NCBI GenBank assembly: GCA_003116975.1 | Contig: BGKB01000314.1 | Location: 1 to 29,658 of the forward strand | DNA length: 29,658 nucleotides | Direction: 5' to 3' | Source: Aurantiochytrium sp. KH105 | Taxonomy: Eukaryota; Sar; Bigyra; Thraustochytrida; Thraustochytriidae | In this document: positions 1-9,616 of the stretch, piece after piece | Numbering within the stretch: position 1 is the first letter of the stretch | Layout of the letters: each line of letters opens with the position of its first letter | Notes under the pieces: model-generated | What the model was told of the DNA's origin: nothing | The model's input: the letters and a program-made list of their open reading frames with translations, nothing else | The model's database searches: none | Translations under genes and position numbers: made by a program

Positions 1-26
1 GGAGAGTGAAGGAACCATCGTGAAGC

Positions 27-1747
27 ATGCCGCGGAACAGAGGCAAGCCAGCGGACTTTGACACAGCGTCGGAGCACTCCTCGCACGAGGATCTTGCAGC
101 TGTGAGGTCCGAAGCCAGGCTTAAAGTCGCTGATGATTCTTCTAGTGGTCTTGATAATGAGGAAAACGACGACGAGGACAAATACGACGAGTTCGACGAG
201 GTGAAGGATTCCGAGGACGAGTTTGCGGGAGAGGAGGAGGAAGAGGGAGAGAGGCGCTCTGAAACGGACAGTTGTCGAAACAAGAAGCGCAAGCAGCCTG
301 ACAGCACAAGCAATGGCGTCAGCATTGACGCTGTCACTTCGGCTCAACCAAAGCAGCGCGCCTTCATCAAGCAACGCTTGTTGCGAGATTTAAAGGAGGC
401 TAAAGTCTTTCTGACCGCGGTAGTCGATACTAACGAACCAACGAGTGACATCTCTGTCTATGAAGATGAAGCCGAGGGTTTCGACAAGATTCTTGTGGAG
501 ACAAGTGACAAGGCGAGGAAGGAGATGGCCAGAATGATCGTCTACAAAGTCCTTACCCAGCTAGGCGGCTTGTCGTCAATCAAAAGCAGCGGTATGTTTT
601 TTTCGAACACCAAAATGTGGAAGACAATGTACGAGTCCGAAACGCACATGTTCATGATAGCGACTGAAATAGCGATCCTTGAGTCCTTCTGGGACTTTAC
701 CTTCAAGGAAGCTAAGGCTGTCGCCCAAACACACTTCTCGGTGTTTATGAAGAGAAAGAAGGAAGAAGAATCGGAGCCAGCAGACGATCGCATTCTGTGC
801 GAGACTTTGCGCCTTTTGTACGAAGTGCTTTGGACGTATCTGATGGGAAGCATCACATGTCGCGAAGCTGTGGCGACATTCATTTGCAAGGAGCGGAGCG
901 CCTTCATTAAAAAGGTGAGTATGCTTGCTCCGCAGCTTCATAGCGCTTTCTGCAAGCTGGAGTCCGCCAACCTTGACCTTCTTCGGTTCGCGGGGGTGCA
1001 GGAAGAGCTTTTGCCTAAAGAAGGGGCTGGATGGAAGCCCCATGAGAACGATGGAGTTGTGCCTGTCACCACGGTGCAAAAGGGCGGTTACTGCGTGCAC
1101 AGTCTTACCGATGCACAAAAAAATCGCAGCACAGGACTTTCTCGCGAGTGCGTCTTTGACTGGACACAAAGCAGAAATTGTAAGTTTGAAAAACAGGAGA
1201 GTGAATCAACACCTTGAATACAAGAATAAGCAGTTGACTCACCGCCAAATTTATTCGTCCTGTTTCGCTCTGATCAGCGACTCTCAACGACGAAACGATC
1301 GAGCTTCTCATGGCCCTGGCAGGTTATCTTTTCCTGCCAGAGCATTCGCCCAAATCTAAAGAATTCTTTGCCGAAAAACATGCAACTTGCGACTCATTTT
1401 TCGACACCATCAGCAAGTTCCAGATGGCGTGGCTTTGGACGGTTTTGCTGCGTCGCGGCAACGGCGCCATCAAGGGTTCTAATAAACATCATGCTGCCGC
1501 TGGACATGGCAACGCTCTTTTCGATCGATGCAATGCGTGGATGCGACACTGGGCAAAGCAGCTGCAAGAAGATCAGCGTCTCTTTTCAATTCCGAATGGG
1601 CTTGAACTTCTTCGCAAGAACAAAGTCATCGCTAAGATCGCCGGGCCCGCCACCATTGGCAAGAAGCAAAAGCGCCGCCGCACAGCAGCGATCGAGGACG
1701 ATGATGGCGACTGGAACACCTCGTCTCAAGATCCCTTTGGTCGTTGA
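27..1747 (+). CDS. Unknown two-exon protein, acidic N terminus, nuclear-localisation-like basic clusters
   Basis: I do not recognise this family. The model is exon 1 at 27-1179, an intron at 1180-1277 (GTAAGT donor, ATCAG acceptor, phase 1) and exon 2 at 1278-1747, giving 540 residues. An in-frame TGA at 21-23 lies just before the ATG, which supports this start. Without splicing the frame stops at 1217; with it the reading frame continues into a clean C-terminal exon. Residues 42-81 are strongly acidic, followed by a basic KKRK cluster at 86-89. A second basic cluster, KKQKRRR, lies at 513-519, so a nuclear location is plausible. Residues about 110-390 look mostly helical and soluble, with no signal peptide or membrane segment. 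An AATAAA follows at 1780-1785. No function is assigned; the exon model is fairly secure, the identity is not. Confidence 0.72.
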
Positions 1748-1779
1748 CGTTGACTCATCTCAGATCCCTCCCGAATTTG

Positions 1780-1785
1780 AATAAA
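1780..1785 (+). terminator. Candidate polyadenylation signal AATAAA for the unknown gene at 27-1747
   Basis: AATAAA lies 33 bases after the TGA stop. It is followed by an A-run and then a long T-run (about 1839-1858). The position suits a polyadenylation signal, but AATAAA usage in this organism is not established by the sequence. Confidence 0.4.
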
Positions 1786-2600
1786 ACGAAAAAAAAAAGG
1801 CACCCGAAATAAAAAAATAAAAAAATGAAAGCGCCCCCCTTTTTTTTTTTTTTTTTTTCTCTCAATGAATTTGCGTTTCGCAAATTTATTTTGGGTTGCG
1901 CACTTTCGCAATAAAAAAATTGATTTTTGCACTCTGCCTAGCCTACCCCCCCCCCCCAACCGCCCTCCCTGCACCAAAATATTTTGGTTCCAAAGCCGCG
2001 ACACATTGGTCGTTCGCCCGGAAGAATTTGGTCCTGCCCGGGGCATTAAACTAGGTCGTGCCCCCCAATCAATCTTGGTCCAAGGAGTAACCTAGACGTG
2101 GGGGTTGGGATCGTCGGCAGAGAGCAGCTGGCTGGAGCTGCTGCTGCAGCTGCAGACGACGATTCGCAACCCAGCCCGCGATTTTTGTGCGGACGACAAA
2201 AGGCATCGAAGAGGGGAGAGGAAGTTGAGCGGGGCGGCGGAGCGTGCGTGCATGGCGAGGAGGATGGACGGTTGGAATTCAGAGGCCGCGAGGTATCAGC
2301 TGTCAGCAAGACCAAGACCAATGGCCGGGTTCACTGTCATCAATCAATCAACAACAACTCGAAGCCTTGTGAAGCCTCCCTCCATGCGGATCCTAACAGC
2401 TGCAGCTGGCTGCAGCTGCTCGCAGCTGGTAGCCTTTGCCACAGCTACCAGTAGCCCTGGTTGCTAGCTCTTCTTTGTTAGTACGTAGGCGACGACGACG
2501 GGCGGCTATCCTCTTACTCTCTCGTGGTTCGCTTTGGCCAATGGCATCCTCGGCCTATACTAGATGCAGCCACATCCAGACGTCTCGGCTTCGAATCTTC

Positions 2601-2832
2601 GCGCAAGTGGCGCACACGTCGCCGCAAGTGAAGTATCGTCGATTCCGCGCTTGCGCCTGGACCCCCCCCACTTTCCCGCCGCCGTTTGCGCCACTGCCGT
2701 ACTTACTCGTAGCACTTCACTACTGACAAGTTCATTGACCGCCGGCCGCTGCGCCGGCACTGGCGGCGGCCGGCCAGTTCCCACTTGCCGGGCGCGCGGC
2801 AAGTGCGCTATGCGGCGCCGCAAGTCGGCTAT
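2601..2832. promoter_or_regulatory. Cluster of ACTTGC/GCAAGT elements upstream of MAF1
   Basis: Six instances occur: near 2601, 2621, 2781 and 2798, plus two that fit a longer 17-bp element on the minus strand. The two good copies occupy 2795-2811 and 2816-2832, so they start 21 bp apart. The copy at 2816-2832 is identical over 17 bp, as the reverse complement, to 9600-9616 upstream of a G-alpha gene. Clustering in non-coding DNA about 630-860 bp before the MAF1 start suggests a cis-regulatory region. Binding factor unknown. Confidence 0.5.
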
Positions 2833-3464
2833 AGCGCCGAGGTCTCCCTTGCGCCCGTGCAGCGGTAGACCGCGCGCGAGAGAGAGAGGGAGAGAAAGAA
2901 GGCGCAAAAGACACGCGCCAAAAGGAGATTGATTGCTTGCTCGCGAGGGAGCGCGAGAGCAGCGACCGCGACGGCGACGGCGGCAGCGGCGGCGCGCGGC
3001 GGCGGCAGAGGCGGCAGCGGCGGCGCGGGCTCGCGAGGAACCCGGCCCGGCGGCGGCTCGCAGCGCGGCGCGGCTCGGAACGCCCGCGGCCCGGCGCAGG
3101 GACGCGAGCAAGGGGAAAAAGCGGAGACATTCTTTGACGGATTGCACAGCCGGTGCGTGCGGCGCGCTGCGCAGCACACACACGCGCGCGGGAGAGCGGG
3201 CCCAGGAGGGAGGGGTATGGGCGTGGGAGGGCTCCAAGGCTGCCACCGAACCGCTCAGTCTTGGAGGAGTCGACCGCCACCGGGCTGCGGCAAACCCTCG
3301 TTTCCTGGGCTGTCTTCGCGAAGCTCGTTGTCCAGAAGCGCGTCGTGGACCGCCATTTCGACGCGCGCATTGCAGTTGCACACGCAAAACAACCGCTCTC
3401 GGGTCTCTCTTGGATAAGGCAAACGCACGCACGCAAAGACGCACGCATTTGTTTTGCCAAGAGC

Positions 3465-4343
3465 ATGAAGTTCCTTGATGTTGCGCGACTCAACCAAGTC
3501 ACCTCGTTCCTGCAATCATGTTCCGTCGCCGATCGCAAGCTGCAGGGCAGGGTCGAGGCGTACTCGTGCAAGGCCGTTGGGGAGGACCGGCGGCTAAGTA
3601 AGGTCCTGGAACAGCAGTACGCGGCGGAGCTGGCGGCTTCGTCCGACATGGACCCAGACGGCTATGCGGCGGCCGCCGCTGCGGCCTCCGGCAACATGGC
3701 CGACGAGACGGCTCTCGGTAAGCTCAGCGACCCGCACACACGGCGCCTGCTCACGTACCTCATTTGCACCATGAACGCGACATTCCCCGACTACGACTTT
3801 AGCGCGCTTAAACCGGACCAATTCCGCGCGGAAAATCTCGGCCGCGTGGTGAACCTCGTCAACAGCCACTTGAGCGAGTTCGTCGACAAACAAAGTCCGC
3901 GTTTTCTCGAGGAAGTCTGGAGTGCCGTCGACGCTGAGATTCTCTTGCGCGGGGCCGAGGTGTACACGTATGTTCCAAACATGGAGGACGACCCCTTCAG
4001 CCTCCCGGGGACGCTCTGGTCCTTTAACTTTTTCTTTTACAATCGCGAAGAAAAGAAAGTCCTCTTTTTCACGTGCTGCTGCACGCTCCAAGGCCGCATC
4101 GGTGCTCACAGCGATCTCTACGGCACAGACGATGGCGCCTCTGACGTCATGAGTGATGTCGGCGCTCCCGACGGCGTCTCGACGCTGGCTCAAGACGAAG
4201 CAGAGTCTCGGATCGGTGCGCGAAGCGATGTCGCCGAGGCCGACGAGGACGAGGAAGACGAGGACGAAGACGAGGACTTTGAGGTTGACATGGATGCCAT
4301 CTCCGTTGCCAACGAGGAAGACGAGGATGACGATGCCCTTTGA
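3465..4343 (+). CDS. MAF1: MAF1, repressor of RNA polymerase III transcription
   Basis: MAF1 proteins bind RNA polymerase III and shut down tRNA and 5S synthesis under stress. The protein has 292 residues and no intron. The start is set by the conserved N terminus: MKFLDVARLNQV at residues 1-12, then GRVEAYSCK at 28-36, matching the MAF1 A-box. The B/C region spans about 93-205 and includes RRLLTYLICTMNATFPDYDF, VVNLVN at 128-133, and the hallmark LWSFNFFFYN at 184-193. Between the boxes is a low-complexity linker with an alanine run at 68-74, where other MAF1 proteins carry a variable, often phosphorylated, segment. The C-terminal tail (about 255-292) is very acidic. The gene converges on the CHORD gene at 4971. 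Identification is confident from motif order and length. Confidence 0.93.
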   Translation: MKFLDVARLNQVTSFLQSCSVADRKLQGRVEAYSCKAVGEDRRLSKVLEQQYAAELAASSDMDPDGYAAAAAAASGNMADETALGKLSDPHTRRLLTYLICTMNATFPDYDFSALKPDQFRAENLGRVVNLVNSHLSEFVDKQSPRFLEEVWSAVDAEILLRGAEVYTYVPNMEDDPFSLPGTLWSFNFFFYNREEKKVLFFTCCCTLQGRIGAHSDLYGTDDGASDVMSDVGAPDGVSTLAQDEAESRIGARSDVAEADEDEEDEDEDEDFEVDMDAISVANEEDEDDDAL

Positions 4344-4970
4344 TTCAAGGAGCGAAATATCGCCCCCTTCTCATAATGCGCGAGGAGGGAGTTTTCCAGA
4401 GCAGACGAGGAGTCTCAATGGTGCTGCCTTTATCTACGTTTCCCCTTTTTTTCCACGTCTGGGTCCCCTTTTCCTCGCCACCCGCTTCTTGTACATTCAT
4501 TTCAATCAGCAGCAACACCAAAAATTCTTTGAACACAGCTACCAATCCGTTTTCCATTTTCCTCGCTTTGCTCTCTTTCTTTGTCTCTTCTGGTTTCTTC
4601 CATTGCGGCCTTATCCATTTGCTCCATTTGCTTGTTGGCACGGGAAACACGCGTTAATAAAGCGCAAGTCTCGCAGAGTGTGCACGATGATCAAGCAAGA
4701 TATTACGAATCATTTGAGAATGGAAAACCGTGGGCTTCGAACATTTACAAATGCTAATTTCAAAAAGCGTCGCTCCGTGCTTGTCCAAGTCCCTCGAAAT
4801 GCAGACCGCCAAAGCATCCATCGTTGATGCATCCTCTTGTCTAAAAGTCAAAGATGCCTGACGCCGCCCTTTTCCCGCTCCTCTTTCTTTGTTCGTTGCA
4901 TGTATGTGGCTTGTTGCAACCAAAAGTACCATGTCGATGCTGAAAAATGAAAGCGACAGCATCTCAATAC
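4344..4970. other. Convergent intergenic region between MAF1 and the CHORD gene
   Basis: The region holds the 3' ends of two convergent genes. It is T/C-rich and less GC-rich than the upstream leaders, and no gene is supported. An AATAAA at 4656-4661 on the plus strand is the best candidate for MAF1 polyadenylation. Confidence 0.5.
4656..4661 (+). terminator. Candidate polyadenylation signal AATAAA for MAF1
   Basis: AATAAA lies a little over 300 bases after the MAF1 stop, in the convergent intergenic region. It is the only clear match on this strand there. Confidence 0.35.
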
Positions 4971-6169
4971 TTACTTGGCGTTAGCCACGCCCTCGAGGGC
5001 AGTCGTAATAACTTTACCGAGATCCGCAGAAACAGCATCCCACACCTTGTCCGCATCTTCACCGCTGCCAGACTCGTGCTTCGCCTTGAGGGCATCTCGC
5101 GCGGCGTCGAACGCAGATCCGGGAACGCCAATATCCGCAAGCGTCTTGCGCGTGGCAGAGAGCTTGTCAAATCCAGTAAAGATGCGCTGCGGCGCACCCT
5201 CGGTGATTGTACCGCCGGCGGCCTCAGCGCGAACATCGGTGCCGCCAAGAAACATCTGCTTGCCTTGCTTCTCGGTGGTATGAGGGCCAACACAGCAGCC
5301 TTCAATGGCCTCAAAGGAGTCCCAATCCCAGCCGACCTTTTCGGGACAGCACGAGTAAAACTTGCGCAAATCGTGAAAGACCGGAGGCTTGGCGTGGTAT
5401 TTGCAGGCAGTCTCGTTGTTCTCTGACTCGGCGTACCAGGCGTTGCAGCCAAAGTGTTCACAGTGAAGCTTGCCCGCGCGATCACTAGCCGACGATCCAC
5501 CACCCTTGCCCTCGGCCTTGTTTTTCGCAGCGAGCTTGGCATCAGCAGCGGCGCGCGCCGCCGCCACCGAGGAGACGCCCTTGGGTTTTGACCCAGAGTC
5601 TGTTTTTGCATTTGTGGTTGCCGCTGCAGATGACGATGACGATGCCTTCGTGGCGTCGTCGCCTGCTCCTGCTGCTGGGCTTTCTGCCTCTGAAGAGGGC
5701 GGCTCAAACCCCAGGGCCTCCATCGACTGCGAGGCCCCGTTCTTCAAAAAGAGCTCGCCACCACTTTCAAGGAAGCTGTTGACAGGCGCGTCAAAGGGCG
5801 CCACGAAACCATCCGACTTTTCGAAATGCACCGCGTCTTCGTCGAGTGCGGACTCTGGGTGCTTCTTGTTGTATGCCTCAACAAAGGTGCCAATCAATCG
5901 CTGCACTGGCCCGGACCGCCACGACTTGGGCAGCGTCAGCTTGATGGTCATCTTGAGATCATCCTGTACCGCACAAGTGGTTGATTGTCAGTATTACCGC
6001 ACGCATGTAAGTTTCCTCTTTGACATTCTCTGCTCAAGCAAGTGAGCGAGCGAGCGAGCGAGCGAGCGAGCATGCAGGAGCTCAACACAAACGGGTGCTT
6101 CTCCTTCTCCGTTTGCTTCGGAGTCGCACTTACCTCCAGAGTATCTTCAAAGTGCAGAAAAACCTTCAT
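4971..6169 (-). CDS. Single-CHORD zinc-binding protein
   Basis: CHORD proteins (plant RAR1, animal CHORDC1) are HSP90 co-chaperones. The model is exon 1 at 6134-6169 (12 codons), an intron at 5964-6133 (GTAAGT donor, TACAG acceptor, phase 0) and exon 2 at 4971-5963, giving 342 residues. Splicing joins MKVFLHFEDTLE to DDLKMTIKLTLPKSW, forming a continuous N-terminal domain (about 1-65). Residues 100-170 are a low-complexity Ala/Ser/Lys linker. One CHORD follows at about 180-240, with C180, C185, C199, H202, C217, C218, C235 and H240 in the usual spacing. Residues 265-342 are a helical C-terminal segment. There is only one CHORD and I see no CS domain, unlike the usual two-CHORD forms. The start is inferred from splicing; an internal Met at 17 is the alternative. 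Confidence 0.85.
6044..6071. repeat. (GAGC)7 tetranucleotide repeat in the CHORD gene intron
   Basis: A perfect GAGC tandem repeat lies within the intron of the CHORD gene. Similar GAGC runs lie in the leaders of neighbouring genes. Confidence 0.85.
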
Positions 6170-6841
6170 AGTGGGTGCCAGCAGGTCCTTCGCTCCCGGG
6201 GAGCGTCGCGTCGCGTCGAGTCCCCGTCTCCCCCTCTCTCTCCGGACAGAGCAGGCAAGCTCAACTTCTCGCCGTCCTCGTCACCGTCGTCGTTGATGTT
6301 CTGGAGCTTCCGGCTAAACCCCCGGTGCAAGAGCTCCCGTCACTGAATGGAATTTGCCCATACTATCGGCATCAATTCGCGATTCGCTCTCTCGGAGGCC
6401 CGGGTAAACCCTCTCGCTGCCTGTCTGTCTGGCCGAGGCGGCGTCAACTACGAGGCGGCGGCAGAGCAATCACCGCGCGCTCGCAGCCGTCCGCACCCGC
6501 CCGTCGCGCCTGCGAAGGGACCAGCGCTCGCCGCCGCACGCCCGACTCCGGCCCTCGCCACGCGCGCTCGCGCCCGCACGTAAGTCGAGTCCGAGAAACC
6601 GCGGAGAGATAGATGGAGAGAGAGAGAGAGGGGATGCTGCTGCTGCCGCCAAGAAGACTTCGGGCGGCCCTGGCGAGCGAGCGAGCGAGCGAGCGAGCGG
6701 CGCTGGCGCTGCGCACAATGAAGATTGCGGAGAAGAAGAGCTAACGGAGAGACGATCGCTGTAACGAACGTTGACAATGCATGAATTTGCGCACCATAGT
6801 GATCTTTTGCAACAAAACAGGTCGAAAACTAAGTCGAAAGC
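6170..6841. other. Divergent promoter region between the CHORD and ESSS subunit genes
   Basis: This stretch of 672 bases separates two divergently transcribed genes and presumably holds both promoters. It contains a GC-rich centre (about 6420-6580), a GA dinucleotide run near 6610-6632 and a (GAGC)n run at 6674-6697. No ORF is credible. I found no copy of the 17-bp ATAGCC element seen near the G-alpha genes. Confidence 0.5.
6674..6697. repeat. (GAGC)6 repeat upstream of the ESSS subunit gene
   Basis: A perfect tandem GAGC run lies about 145 bases before the ESSS start codon, on the sense strand of that gene. Confidence 0.8.
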
Positions 6842-7448
6842 ATGAGCTTCTTGGCAGCCTCGCGCGTCGCGCGCGCAGCAGCGCAGATTCCGGCCCAGAC
6901 CGCGCGCCTGACCAAGACGCGCACCATGGCCGGCTCGCCAAAACCCCAGGGCCAGTACCTCTTTGGAGAGGCGGTACGTGACGTTTCGAATGATGACTTT
7001 TTCGCGCATTCGTTTTGATGTCAAGCTTTGACCTTTGAACTAACGAGCAGCATTTCTCTCTCTCTCTCTCTCTCTTTTGCATCTTTTTGCATCTCTCTCT
7101 CTTTACATGTTTACGTGAATGTGCGACGATGATGTGCAATCGACCGCCTGGTTGATTTTTTGTTTTTTTGCAAAACAGCCGGGCGCCAAGTCGGAAGGCT
7201 GGGAGACCATCTACATTGGCGGCATGACCCTGTGCTTTGTCACCGCCGGCGTGGGCCTCTGGTTCAAGCCGAACACGGACATTGACGTTTGGGCGCGCGA
7301 CGAGGCTTTGACTCGCGAGGTTCTCGCTGATGCCGGTGAGGAGCTCGAGGTAGGCCGCAACTACTCGCAGGAGAAGTACGGCAATGTCTTTACCAAGGCT
7401 GGTCATGGCCTCAAGCCCACGCGTATGGCCGACGCTGACGAAGAGTAA
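6842..7448 (+). CDS. NDUFB11: Mitochondrial NADH dehydrogenase (complex I) ESSS/NDUFB11-type subunit
   Basis: This is a small accessory subunit of the complex I membrane arm in the inner mitochondrial membrane. The model is exon 1 at 6842-6973, an intron at 6974-7178 (GTACGT donor, AACAG acceptor, phase 0) and exon 2 at 7179-7448, giving 133 residues. Residues 1-30 are rich in Ala, Arg and hydroxylated residues with no acids, typical of a mitochondrial targeting sequence. The family signature runs from LFGE (40-43) through GWETIYIGGMTLC (51-63) to KPNTDIDVWARDEA. One membrane helix spans about 55-73 and the tail is charged. The plant ESSS homologues share the GWE ... KP.T.I..WAR pattern. The intron contains a (TC)n run near 7055-7074. 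It is divergent from the CHORD gene. Confidence 0.85.
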
Positions 7449-8086
7449 GGTGCTACATACCATTGCTTGAACCTCTTTGTCTTTGAGCTCGCTCGTGCAC
7501 GCAACTCGTGCATGTTGCGCTCACAGCGCATTTGCTATGCGCAACCCAACCCACCACCATCCCAACACAATGCACCCCATAGTCAGAGTACACAAAAGAT
7601 TTTAAAAACCGATGATGAACGAACGACGCATTCAAACACTCGTTCCTTTCCCCTTTGGACTCACTTGGACGCTTTCAAGATGAGTCTCGAAAAGGGAAGC
7701 TCTGAGAAAACACACGAGTCAATCGTGGCTTGATGTATGTAACCAAGCAGCAACTCGCTTTGTCATGGTAATGGCCGTCATAAGTTCTTCATTCTTCTTG
7801 CTTGCTTCTCTGGTATTTCCCAGCATCGGCATCATCGCCAACAAACATCATGTCAACCAATGAAACTTGAGGACCCTCGCCGGTCGGGCAACGAAAAGAA
7901 GCAGCAAAAACCATAGCTTGACGCATACCCGCTACACCGCTGGTCGCGCAAGGCAGGGCACGGCAGGGGCGAGCAAGAGCTGGGCTGGGCTCGCGCGCGG
8001 GCCACGCGCAAGTCCTTTCGTTGCAGGACAACCTGCCGTCGAGCGATTGGTAGTGAGCGCGCGAGAGTGCGCTTTTGCCAAGCACC
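7449..8086. other. Intergenic region between the ESSS and SF3A2 genes
   Basis: This holds the ESSS 3' end and the SF3A2 promoter/leader. The left half is AT-richer with no clear AATAAA. The right half (7930-8070) is GC-rich and holds a single GCGCAAGTC near 8009-8017, a partial match to the ACTTGC element. No gene is supported. Confidence 0.45.
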
Positions 8087-8731
8087 ATGGACCGACAAAA
8101 TCGCGCAGGCGTCAAGTTTGGCGGCGGTGGCGTGCTCAGCGGGGAGCGCGAGAAACTCAACCGCAAGGAGCGGTTGCGCCGCATTGCTATGGAAACAATC
8201 GACCTAAACAAGGACCCGTACTTTTTGCGAAACCACCTCGGCACCTACGAGTGCAAACTTTGTTTGACGTTGCACACGACCGAAGGCAACTATTTGGCGC
8301 ACACGCAGGGCAAACGACATCAAACCAACTTAGCGCGTCGTGCAGCGCGCGACAATCAGGAGAGTGCCCCAACAGACGACGAGCCGACCAAGGTTGAGAT
8401 CAAAAAGACGATCAAAATTGGTCGCCCAGGATACAAGGTGACCACACTGACTCATCCCGAGTCCGGGGCGCGAGGACTTACGTTCGAACTCGTGTATCCT
8501 GAGATTGCGCAAGGGCTGCGCCCGCGCCACCGCATCATGTCTGCTTTCGAGCAAAAGGTTGGGCCAAAGGATCCAGCATTCCAGTATCTCGTTTTTGCGG
8601 CCGAGCCGTACGAAACAGTTGGATTCCGAATCCCAAACTCTACAATCGACAGGGGTAGTTTGCACTCTACATGGGATGAGCCTTCAACGTTGTTCACGCT
8701 GACGTTGTACTTTGCGCAGGATTCGGCATAG
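8087..8731 (+). CDS. SF3A2: Splicing factor 3A subunit 2 (SF3A2/Prp11)
   Basis: SF3A2 is a component of the SF3a complex of the U2 snRNP, needed for branch-site recognition in pre-spliceosome assembly in the nucleus. The protein has 214 residues and no intron. The start MDRQNRAGVKFGGGGV matches the family N terminus and sits in an ACCATGG context. The matrin-type C2H2 zinc finger has C56, C59, H72 and H78, within YECKLCLTLHTTEGNYLAH and the conserved TQGKRHQTNLARRAA. Downstream are KIGRPGYKV (110-118), YPEIAQGLRPRHR (137-149) and AAEPYETVGFRIP (171-183). The animal proline-rich tail is absent; the protein stops soon after the conserved core, as in short fungal forms. Identification is confident. 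Confidence 0.94.
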   Translation: MDRQNRAGVKFGGGGVLSGEREKLNRKERLRRIAMETIDLNKDPYFLRNHLGTYECKLCLTLHTTEGNYLAHTQGKRHQTNLARRAARDNQESAPTDDEPTKVEIKKTIKIGRPGYKVTTLTHPESGARGLTFELVYPEIAQGLRPRHRIMSAFEQKVGPKDPAFQYLVFAAEPYETVGFRIPNSTIDRGSLHSTWDEPSTLFTLTLYFAQDSA

Positions 8732-8916
8732 CTGAATGGCATGCAGGCGAGCAAATGAGCAGGGATGTCACATAAGCAAGCAAATAGGCGAGCGCAAGAG
8801 CGAGCGCATCGGCGAGCAAATGACGTCACGATCCTCACTCTCACTGACAGTCACATACGCACACCAACTTTTTTGTTGTTGTTGAAGAAATCCGGCTTCA
8901 TTTGCACTGTACGCAG

Positions 8917-9136
8917 GAAGAGATATTGACGGGCTGCACTTGCTAGGAGTTCAGAACCCTATTGCATGCGTACAACCTACTGCTCGCAAGCAAGTAGAGC
9001 AGGCTCTCTGTTCGCACCCGATGTGGGATGAGGCCTCGACGCTGTGCTATGCGCAAAAGATTCATGGCGCGTTTCCCCCAACCAAGCAGCAAGGCCAAAC
9101 AGTCATGTCTATACTAGTGGCTGCCTCGAGAAGCGC
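8917..9136 (+). other. Exon-like open stretch of unknown origin
   Basis: The frame is open from an AG at 8915-8916 to a GTGAGT donor-like site at 9137. It encodes a non-repetitive peptide (for example QVEQALCSHPMWDEASTLCY) unlike the low-complexity shadows nearby. Its WDEASTL segment and the DNA around it resemble the WDEPSTL segment near the end of SF3A2 (about 8675-8720). No start codon or partner exon was found; it may be a decayed duplicate, an isolated exon or chance. Confidence 0.2.
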
Positions 9137-9533
9137 GTGAGTTCTCTTCTTTGACCATGCACGTCGAGGTCTTTTGTCACGGACGCAACATTGGTGCAAA
9201 GATCGCCATTCCAAGGGTCCGCAAATGATCCAGGTCACCTCTATTATCTTGGACCAAAAGACGTGGGCGCGCGCGCGCACACATAACATAACATAACCTA
9301 CACACGCACACACGCACGCGCACACCCCTTCGGCTTGATCTTTTAGAAATATACACTAACAACAAGACCCACACTCTCCCACACAAGGGCTGGACCCGCC
9401 CTCTGTCTCCACTGGTTTACTTCCCCTCTAAGCCCCTAAAAATCAACCTCCCACAGCACTCACGGCGGGGCGGTTTGCGCCCTCGACGGTCAGAGAGCCC
9501 GCACAGGCAGGTCTTTTCCTCGCGGCGGCGGGC

Positions 9534-9616
9534 ATTTCCGACTTGTGCGGGCCCATTCCGCAGTGGCGCGGCGCGGAAACCCGACTTGCGGCCGCGGCCA
9601 TAGCCGACTTGCGGCG
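9534..9616 (+). promoter_or_regulatory. Three-copy CCGACTTG element cluster upstream of G-alpha-1
   Basis: Copies begin at 9534 (ATTTCCGACTTGTGCGG), 9577 (AAACCCGACTTGCGGCC) and 9600 (ATAGCCGACTTGCGGCG). The last is identical over 17 bp to the reverse complement of 2816-2832 upstream of MAF1. The cluster lies about 400-480 bases before the G-alpha-1 start codon, a position suited to a promoter or upstream activating site. Confidence 0.5.

Larger units (their letters stand above)
1748..3464. other. Intergenic region and MAF1 upstream/leader DNA
   Basis: No gene is supported here. The left part holds homopolymer tracts (A-rich near 1788-1828, T-run near 1839-1858, C-run near 1947-1957). Around 2130-2150 and 2397-2430 there are overlapping CTGCAG/CAGCTG palindromes. 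The segment 2601-2840 holds a cluster of GCAAGT/ACTTGC elements. From about 2930 to 3110 the DNA is extremely rich in CGG/GGC trinucleotides, so long open frames arise on both strands; these encode only Ala/Arg/Gly-rich low-complexity peptide and are not credible genes. The last few hundred bases are probably the MAF1 5' leader. Confidence 0.6.

Noticed and set aside
1748..1860. A-run after the AATAAA, suggesting that the first gene is a processed retrocopy
   Set aside because: The gene contains a convincing intron (1180-1277), which a processed retrocopy would lack; the A-rich DNA is interrupted and followed by T-runs.
2560..3649. Long open frames on both strands in the MAF1 leader
   Set aside because: They translate CGG/GGC-rich low-complexity DNA into Arg/Ala/Ser repeats, overlap each other in several frames and show no domain.
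4730..4810. tRNA B-box-like TTCGAA sites here and near 2589, 21147 and 25882
   Set aside because: None is flanked by a matching A-box and a foldable cloverleaf; they are isolated short matches.
7789..7920. A short minus-strand open stretch with ordinary-looking peptide between the ESSS and SF3A2 genes
   Set aside because: Upstream of it the frame runs into SF3A2 antisense sequence and GC-rich leader, and no start or splice partner is convincing.
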